Shown piece after piece: positions 59,252 through 64,000 of a stretch of 64,000 bases of DNA (position 1 is the stretch's first letter; the number at the start of each line of letters is the position of its first letter). The DNA comes from VRUE01 sp035605695 (GTDB taxonomy: Bacteria > Actinomycetota > Thermoleophilia > Solirubrobacterales > 70-9): NCBI GenBank assembly GCA_035605695.1, contig DATNGZ010000027.1:1-64000 (forward strand), written 5' to 3'. The translations under genes were made by a program, and so were the position numbers. Under the pieces are notes generated by a model, which saw nothing but the letters and a program-made list of their open reading frames with translations, was not told the origin of the DNA and made no database searches.

Positions 59252-59655
59252 TCGACCGGCGCGCTCGCCTCCAGCGTTTTCTTCACCGTGTCGATGCCAC
59301 GCGCCATCAGCTCCCCGGTGACCTCAGCGGCCTCGTTGGGCAGCAGGTCGGCGGTCCAGACAAACCGCGTGGTGCCGTCCTCGTTGGCGAACACCTGCGC
59401 AGCGCCGTTGTGGTGCGTGTAGGGACCGTCGACTATCGACCAGACCAGCCTGCGGTCCTCGTCGCTGAGGTCGATCAGCAGCTCGCGGGCGACCGCTCCG
59501 TTGAAGAAGGTGACGATCCGGTCCTCGCCATCAAGACTCGCGTCAACGACAAAGCCGGGAACCAGGCGCTTGTGCAGCCCACCCCAGTCGCGCAGCGCCG
59601 CCCAGGCGTCCTCCGGGCTCGCCTCGATTGTCCGCTCCAAGTGGATTGATGCCAT
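59248..59655 (-). CDS. SRPBCC-family (polyketide-cyclase-like) protein
   Basis: This is a 135-aa protein (MASIHLERTIEASPEDAWAA, then FFNGAVARELLIDLSDEDRR and ATRFVWTADLLPNEAAEV-like end) of the MxaD/PYR-like SRPBCC group that binds small hydrophobic ligands. ATG 59655 follows GAAAGGAAA. It overlaps the convergent MocR stop by 4 bp. Ligand unknown. Confidence 0.88.
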   Translation of the reverse strand: MASIHLERTIEASPEDAWAALRDWGGLHKRLVPGFVVDASLDGEDRIVTFFNGAVARELLIDLSDEDRRLVWSIVDGPYTHHNGAAQVFANEDGTTRFVWTADLLPNEAAEVTGELMARGIDTVKKTLEASAPVD

Positions 59656-59689
59656 CTCGATTTCCTTTCGCCGTTCATAGACTGGTTGG

Positions 59690-60193
59690 ATGCGACGGTC
59701 GCAGATCATTACTTCACCTGACGGCGATCGATGGCAGGTACGGCGGCGCTGGCTGGACCGTCCGGTTCCAAAAATTCGAAAATCACTGCGGACCACAAAT
59801 GATGAGCTTGCCCTGGAAGGCGGGCTCGAGGCTCTCTCGGCCGGAGTCGGCGACAGCATTCCCCTCGCTATCGGCGTGTCAATCGCGGTTGCGCTCCTCA
59901 TCTTCTTCCTGCTGCCGTTGGTCGGTATCGCGCTGGAGATAGCCCTCCTGCTAATGCTGCTGAGCTCCGGGATTGTCGGACGAGTACTTCTAAGGCGTCC
60001 TTGGACGATCGAGGCGGTCAACCTCGACCACCCGCAACGCTCAGCCGCTTTCGCCGTGAAGGGGTGGAAACAATCGGGCCGTGCGATCGACGAGCTGAGC
60101 AAGACGATCCCCGTCTCGGGTCTTCCCAGCGGGCCCGAGGACCTGGTCGGATCCGTGAGGTCAATTGGACCCGACCAGGCCGGTCCTCAGTAG
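59690..60193 (+). CDS. Unknown membrane protein
   Basis: This is a 167-aa protein. A basic N-terminal region (WQVRRRWLDRPVPKIRKSLR) precedes two close hydrophobic helices (IPLAIGVSIAVALLIFFLLP and GIALEIALLLMLLSSGIVGR), followed by a short C-terminal domain (LLRRPWTIEAVNLDHPQRSA). I recognise no family. It diverges from the SRPBCC gene, and GC is slightly lower than in the neighbours. Confidence 0.72.
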   Translation: MRRSQIITSPDGDRWQVRRRWLDRPVPKIRKSLRTTNDELALEGGLEALSAGVGDSIPLAIGVSIAVALLIFFLLPLVGIALEIALLLMLLSSGIVGRVLLRRPWTIEAVNLDHPQRSAAFAVKGWKQSGRAIDELSKTIPVSGLPSGPEDLVGSVRSIGPDQAGPQ

Positions 60194-60361
60194 ACAGCGG
60201 TCGCACTCGCTGTCATCGGTCGGGCCGTCGCCGGTCGAGCCGGCTTCGACGTAGACGGCGCCGGGCTCGTCGAGATGTTCGTTGTGCCAGGGTGGAGATC
60301 CACCACCCCCTTTCAATTGTGGAGAAGCCCCAACGCACGGCGAGGCGTCGTCCAGCCCCAC
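60161..60361 (-). CDS. Possible small protein
   Basis: This is a weak 66-codon candidate from GTG 60361. The second half has GC-rich third positions and a coherent sequence (YVEAGSTGDGPTDDSECDRC). The first half contains a Gly-rich stretch made by a small palindrome. It overlaps the end of the plus-strand membrane-protein gene by 33 bp. It could be noise or a remnant. Confidence 0.25.
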   Translation of the reverse strand: MGLDDASPCVGASPQLKGGGGSPPWHNEHLDEPGAVYVEAGSTGDGPTDDSECDRCLLRTGLVGSN

Positions 60362-60373
60362 TAGGTTGCTGCG

Positions 60374-61030
60374 ATGGTGAGATTGCCGCTCGCAACCGAC
60401 TGGGCCGAAGTTCTGGTTCCGCCCGTCTGGAGCGCCACCCTGCTGCTGATCATCCTGGTCCTCGCCTGGGCTCTGCGGCGACCGCTGACGCGAGCCTTCG
60501 CGGCGCTCGGCGTCTCACGGCTCAGCATTCTCGGCGTCGACGTCGAGTGGATCACAAACCAGGCCGAGGACGCCTACAGCGCCCGCAACCTGCCGGCCCC
60601 GGGGCGCGGAGAACTCCGCGCCTTCGCCCTGCTCGGCGTCCGCCTGGAGCCGCTTATCCGCGATCGCCGGATTCTCTGGGTGGACGACAACCCCGCCAAC
60701 AATGAAACCGAGGCGATGCTGCTCCGCAAGCTCGGCGTGGAGGTCGAAAACGCGACCGGCACTGAGGAAGCCGTGACCCGACTGCGCCGCGATCCCACCC
60801 GCTTCGACCTCGTGATCTCCGACTGGACGCGGGGCGGGAACCGCGATGCCGGGCCCGAGCTGCTGACCGAGCTCGGCCTCGCCGGCATCGGCCTCCCGGT
60901 CCTGATGTACGTCGAGGACACTTCCGCCGAGCGCAAAGCCAGGGTCGCCGAACTCGGCGCCAAGGGCATCACCGCCGAGCCCGATGAGCTGCTCAAGCAG
61001 GTCTTGGTCGAACTCGCGACCGCGGGCTGA
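60374..61030 (+). CDS. Membrane-anchored receiver (REC) domain protein
   Basis: This is a 218-aa protein. One N-terminal membrane helix (about residues 18-34, WSATLLLIILVLAWALRRPL) and a linker of about 60 residues precede a REC-like domain: acidic pair D104-D105 in ILWVDDNP, putative phospho-acceptor D150 in FDLVISDWTRGG, and VAELGAKGI near the conserved Lys position. There is no output domain. A receiver tethered to the membrane is unusual; it may act through protein contacts or as a phosphate sink. No kinase gene is adjacent. Confidence 0.85.
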   Translation: MVRLPLATDWAEVLVPPVWSATLLLIILVLAWALRRPLTRAFAALGVSRLSILGVDVEWITNQAEDAYSARNLPAPGRGELRAFALLGVRLEPLIRDRRILWVDDNPANNETEAMLLRKLGVEVENATGTEEAVTRLRRDPTRFDLVISDWTRGGNRDAGPELLTELGLAGIGLPVLMYVEDTSAERKARVAELGAKGITAEPDELLKQVLVELATAG

Positions 61031-61038
61031 GGAAGCAG

Positions 61039-61560
61039 CTACGGGATGGCGACCGACTCGCGCGCGGTGAGCTGGACGATCGGAATTGTCCGGTGCACCT
61101 TCGCTGCTTCTCGGCGGTAGACCGCGAAGGGCGCGAAAACGCGGTCGGCGAGCGCCCAGAGCCTGCGGCGCTCCGCTTCGTCGCTGACCACTGTTGCCCG
61201 CATCGGGATCCCGCCGAAAGTGACCTCGGGATTGGCCCGAAGATTGTGAAACCAAGCCGGGTGTGTTGCAAAGCCGAGCTTTGAGGCAACGATCGTGACC
61301 CGGTCGCCGTCATGGAAGTAAATGACGACGTTGCGTCTCACCGCGCCGCTCTTCGCACCCAACGTTTCGAGCAGCGCGGTGGGGATCGTCAGGTCCAGCC
61401 CGACGCGGCCCCGGCTAACCCTCATCAGATACGGGTCGACCTTCCAGACCACGTGAACCGAGAGAAACCTCCCCAGGCGGGTGTTGGAGAAAGCGGCATA
61501 GGCGCGGCTGAACAGGCCGGGTGGCTGATCGGGGTCGACGTACTTGAGCTGCGCGCTCAC
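61039..61560 (-). CDS. Deazaflavin-dependent (Ddn-like) oxidoreductase family protein
   Basis: This is a 173-aa split-barrel protein with TIPTALLETLGAKSGAVRRN, VIYFHDGDRVTIVASKLGFA and THPAWFHNLRANPEVTFGG, the Ddn/F420-binding pattern. It starts at GTG 61560 and overlaps the substrate-binding-protein stop as GTGA. The coupling to an extracellular solute-binding protein gene is odd. The substrate is unknown. Confidence 0.9.
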   Translation of the reverse strand: MSAQLKYVDPDQPPGLFSRAYAAFSNTRLGRFLSVHVVWKVDPYLMRVSRGRVGLDLTIPTALLETLGAKSGAVRRNVVIYFHDGDRVTIVASKLGFATHPAWFHNLRANPEVTFGGIPMRATVVSDEAERRRLWALADRVFAPFAVYRREAAKVHRTIPIVQLTARESVAIP

Positions 61561-63188
61561 TTGAACTGGAAGCTGGCCAGGTCGGCTCCGAACAGCGGGT
61601 TCCAGACGACTTTGCCGAGGTCGATCGCCTCCGAGACCATCATCGAAGCCGTGGGGTTGCCGATCGGTACCCAGGGAGCGAGTTTCATGTAGCTGCGGTC
61701 TAGCGCTGCGTATCGGCGCTCCCGAGCCGGGCCGATCGGCCCCCCTTCGCCCAGCGCTTCGATCTTTGAGTCGAGGGCGGGAACGTCGATCCGTGCAAAG
61801 TTGGTGTTGTTGGTCCGCGCCACGCTGGCGCCGAGCAACGTAGGGAGGAAAAAATCGTCCGGGTGAGGGTAGTCGGCGTACCAGTTCGACCAACCGGTGT
61901 CGAGATTGGGCGTCGAGCTGTTGCCGATCGTGGTGAAGTAGTCGAAGTAGCTGACCACCTTCAGGTGGGCGTGAAGGCCGATCCTCTCTAGCTGTGATCG
62001 GTAGTAGGCAGCCGCGTCGCGGTTTACGGATTCGGTGTCTGTCCAGACGGTCACGTCGCGGTCCGACGGATCGGCCGCCGCGACGAGGCGCCGGGCCCTT
62101 GCCATGTTGTGTGTGTAGAGAACGAACTTCCGGTAACCGGGCATCCCGGGCGGCAGGATCTGCTGTGAGGGGGCCAGCTGCCCATCGTAGATCCCCCGCA
62201 TGACCGATGGATCGATCGCGTAGTTGGCCGCCCGGCGAACCCGGAGATCGTTGAAGGGCGGCTTCGTCGTGTTCATCCAGAAGTAGAAAGCGGTGAGGGT
62301 CGGCTCGGCGCGAAATTGGCTCCCTCCGTACTTGCGCCGGAGCTCCGCGTACCTGCCGGACGGCGGCGGGCTCTGCATCAAGTCGAGGCTGCCGGCCATG
62401 ACCTGGCTGAGCTGTCTCCTGGGACTCTCGACCCGGACCTCGATCCGATCGACATACCCGCTTGGCAGCCCCGGCAGCAGTGGCCCGTTGCCCGACGCCC
62501 ACGCCGGGTTGCGTACGTAGGACCAACCCCCATAGCTGACGTCGGTTATCGCGTAGGGACCGGTGGCCGGCGGCGGGCTGAAGGTCTGGGATCGCATCGG
62601 CGTGTCCGCAGGCACGGGCGCCGCGAAGGGCAGCGCCAGCAAGTCGGTGAAGGTGCCAAACGGCCAGGTCAGGTGGATCACGATCTTTCCCGTCCTGTTG
62701 TCGGCGGTGATCCCGCCGACCCCACCCCGCCCCGCGCTAACAAACCTTTGGGCGCCGGCGATGACGGTGTAGAAGGGTGAGGCGCCCGAGTGGACCTCGA
62801 GCAGGCGCTTGATTGCAAACTCGAAGTCCGAGGCTCTGACCCTTGTCCCGTCCGAGTACTTCAGCCCCGAACGCAGGAAAAGGGTGTAGGTCCGGCCGCC
62901 GTTCGTGATCTTTGGCAAGCCCTTGGCCAGGCCGGGAACGATGTCCGCGCCCGCCCTGCCGTTCCCATGCCGGAAGGTGAGCAGCGGGATGTAGGTGTTG
63001 TACATCGCCGTCCAGCCTTCGGATGTGTACGAGAGCTGGGGGTCCAGATAGTCGGGCAGCGAACCGGTGGCGGCCCTCAGCACAGCGTGCTCAGAACTCG
63101 CAGCGGTCGAGCGGGTCACGCCGGCCAGGGCAACGGACAGGCATGCGACTGCCGCAACTGCGACAAGGAGCCGCCGGTCCAATCTCAT
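61557..63188 (-). CDS. Peptide/oligosaccharide-type extracellular solute-binding protein (SBP family 5)
   Basis: This is a 543-aa exported protein with a signal peptide (LLVAVAAVACLSVALAG) and the SBP_bac_5 fold: GSLPDYLDPQLSYTSEGWTA, then YTLFLRSGLKYSDGTRVRAS, RRAANYAIDPSVMRGIYDG and a late WSNWYADYPHPDDFF. Such proteins deliver peptides, nickel or opines to ABC permeases, but no permease genes lie here. ATG 63188 is preferred (GAGG and GGGGGG upstream); ATG 63206 is possible. There is no lipobox cysteine at the usual site. Confidence 0.9.
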   Translation of the reverse strand: MRLDRRLLVAVAAVACLSVALAGVTRSTAASSEHAVLRAATGSLPDYLDPQLSYTSEGWTAMYNTYIPLLTFRHGNGRAGADIVPGLAKGLPKITNGGRTYTLFLRSGLKYSDGTRVRASDFEFAIKRLLEVHSGASPFYTVIAGAQRFVSAGRGGVGGITADNRTGKIVIHLTWPFGTFTDLLALPFAAPVPADTPMRSQTFSPPPATGPYAITDVSYGGWSYVRNPAWASGNGPLLPGLPSGYVDRIEVRVESPRRQLSQVMAGSLDLMQSPPPSGRYAELRRKYGGSQFRAEPTLTAFYFWMNTTKPPFNDLRVRRAANYAIDPSVMRGIYDGQLAPSQQILPPGMPGYRKFVLYTHNMARARRLVAAADPSDRDVTVWTDTESVNRDAAAYYRSQLERIGLHAHLKVVSYFDYFTTIGNSSTPNLDTGWSNWYADYPHPDDFFLPTLLGASVARTNNTNFARIDVPALDSKIEALGEGGPIGPARERRYAALDRSYMKLAPWVPIGNPTASMMVSEAIDLGKVVWNPLFGADLASFQFK

Positions 63189-63250
63189 ACCCCCCGACCG
63201 CCTCATCGGCCAAAGGGTAGACGGCGGGTCCGACTCAGGTACTTATCGAT

Positions 63251-63325
63251 CTAACTAACGACTGCAAAGAGCTCGTGGACGAGCTTGATCGCGATCGAGC
63301 CCTCGCCAACGGCGGAGGCGACGCG
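63251..63325 (-). pseudogene. C-terminal fragment of a thioredoxin-reductase-like flavoprotein
   Basis: The minus-strand frame ending at 63251 reads RVASAVGEGSIAIKLVHELF before its stop. This matches the C-terminal helix region of FAD/NAD(P)-dependent thioredoxin-reductase-like enzymes (RVA-(T/S)-AVGEG-(A/S)-x-A-x-x-LVH). Upstream of this the similarity stops and the other frames show nothing consistent, so only a relic of about 24 residues remains. Confidence 0.4.
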
Positions 63326-63718
63326 GTTCGGCCATCGCGTGCTCAACCGCCAGGTCGGCGTCGAGACCCAGTTCCATCCGCGGGGAGGATCGCTTCGTCG
63401 CCGGCTTGATCGGCCCCGCCGGCTTACCCCCGCTTCGAACCGAACGTACGGCAGTTTTTACCCGGGAACGTCCCAGCGGAGCCGCCTTTGCCCAGGTAAC
63501 TCACCTCCCCCTCAGTGAAACTTCGAACACCTTCTTCGGTTTCTCGATGTCCACGAGTTTTCTCGGGCATGGAAGCAACCCGAGGGGTCCAGCTCTGAGC
63601 CCCTCCAAAGCTCCATCCAGGTCTATTTCGAACCTCCCCGGACTTCACAGCAATAGGCGGGCGATCGCGGCCCGATGCCTGCCGAGCATGCGGGATATGC
63701 AGGGAATGCGGCGTTGCA
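63326..63718. other. Intergenic stretch upstream of tRNA-Pro, no gene recognised
   Basis: About 390 bp without a convincing coding frame. GC is lower near 63440-63650 than elsewhere in the window. No palindromic repeat family member, promoter or terminator of the kinds listed here was recognised. The position next to two tRNA genes and a gene relic is compatible with an old integration or deletion scar. Confidence 0.4.
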
Positions 63719-63792
63719 TCGGGGAGACAGGATTTGAACCTGCGACCGCTCGGCCCCCAGCCGAGTGCGCTACCAGACTGCGCCACTCCCCG
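63719..63792 (-). tRNA. tRNA-Pro (GGG)
   Basis: A 74-nt cloverleaf on the minus strand. The acceptor CGGGGAG pairs with CTCCCCG, the anticodon stem CTCGG/CCGAG holds the loop CTGGGGG (anticodon GGG), and the T-arm contains GGTTCAAATCC. The discriminator base is A, and CCA is not encoded. Confidence 0.95.
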
Positions 63793-63820
63793 TGGCTGCC
63801 TTACATTCTGACGAATACGC

Positions 63821-63891
63821 GCGGCGGTAGCTCAACGGTAGAGCCTCAGCCTTCCAAGCTGATGACGCGAGTTCGATTCTCGTCCGCCGCT
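63821..63891 (+). tRNA. tRNA-Gly (TCC)
   Basis: A 71-nt cloverleaf. The acceptor GCGGCGG pairs with CCGCCGC, the anticodon loop is CTTCCAA (anticodon TCC), and the T-arm contains GTTCGATTC. It is divergent from tRNA-Pro, 28 bp away. Confidence 0.95.
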
Positions 63892-63934
63892 CTCTTACAG
63901 GCGCGACGCGCTCAAGTTCCGGCCTTCAAGGTCG

Positions 63935-64000
63935 ATGCAGATGGCGTTGATGGGCCGCCGACCTGGGACACGCATCACCTTCGTACTCGCTGCCGCCGTC
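63935..64000 (+). CDS. Possible start of a secreted protein, cut by the window end
   Basis: From ATG 63935 (or 63941 or 63950) an open frame begins GRRPGTRITFVLAAAV, a basic then hydrophobic stretch like the start of a signal peptide. The window ends after 22 codons, so identity cannot be assessed. Confidence 0.3.
   Translation, partial: MQMALMGRRPGTRITFVLAAAV

Noticed and set aside
63424..63786. Minus-strand frame beginning MAQSGSALGWGPSGRRF
   Set aside because: This is the well-known spurious translation of a tRNA-Pro gene.

Overview
The window is 64 kb of GC-rich DNA (roughly two thirds G+C by eye). It looks like the chromosome of an actinobacterium, most likely class Thermoleophilia / Solirubrobacterales. 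The evidence is a dcw cluster without ftsA, a meso-diaminopimelate type MurE, heavy use of GTG starts, F420-type Ddn-like oxidoreductases, a cobalamin riboswitch with an ECF transporter, and large secreted repeat proteins of a kind I associate with that group. No rRNA, CRISPR array, insertion sequence or prophage was seen. The taxonomic call is inference.

Layout. 1-16.7 kb (minus strand): complete dcw cell-wall/division cluster, transcribed mraZ-rsmH-ftsL-ftsI-murE-murF-mraY-murD-ftsW-murG-murC-murB-ftsQ-ftsZ. It is tightly coupled by GTGA/ATGA overlaps and interrupted once by an unrelated plus-strand gene between mraY and murD. 16.8-18.7 kb: a membrane protein and a secreted trypsin-like protease. 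18.7-24.0 kb: a compact Tad/Flp secretion locus (tadC, tadB, tadA, cpaB) in one operon with a histidine kinase, an OmpR-type regulator and a DUF192 protein. 24.1-29.6 kb: PfkB kinase, CpsB-like phosphatase, a degenerate Rho-like protein, GlpD and a nitroreductase. 29.6-36.1 kb: a B12-riboswitch operon with two DUF4430 (transcobalamin C-terminal-like) exported proteins, EcfT, a fused double EcfA, and an S-component fused to an alpha/alpha-toroid domain. 36.3-49.9 kb: a NarL/GAF two-component pair, GMC oxidoreductase, DEAD-box helicase, DMT permease, a 958-aa secreted repeat protein and small enzymes. 49.9-50.7 kb: decayed, lower-GC genes. 50.8-51.1 kb: tRNA-Glu and tRNA-Leu. 51-63.2 kb: assorted metabolic genes (hydrolases, metallophosphoesterase, haloalkane dehalogenase, RDD, Nudix, MocR regulator, membrane-anchored receiver, solute-binding protein). 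63.7-63.9 kb: tRNA-Pro and tRNA-Gly.

Two things stand out. First, the cobalamin operon carries, on separate proteins, both folds of animal transcobalamin/intrinsic factor: the alpha/alpha toroid and the C-terminal beta domain. They sit together with an ECF importer, which suggests a surface B12 capture device. Second, the window is seeded with several unrelated families of dispersed palindromes (about 40-120 bp). Some copies lie in frame inside conserved genes (murC, ecfA) or make up gene ends (ecfT, the cpsB-like gene). Within families the stems covary while loops or cores stay conserved, as in REPIN-like or Rickettsia-palindromic-element-like mobile repeats.
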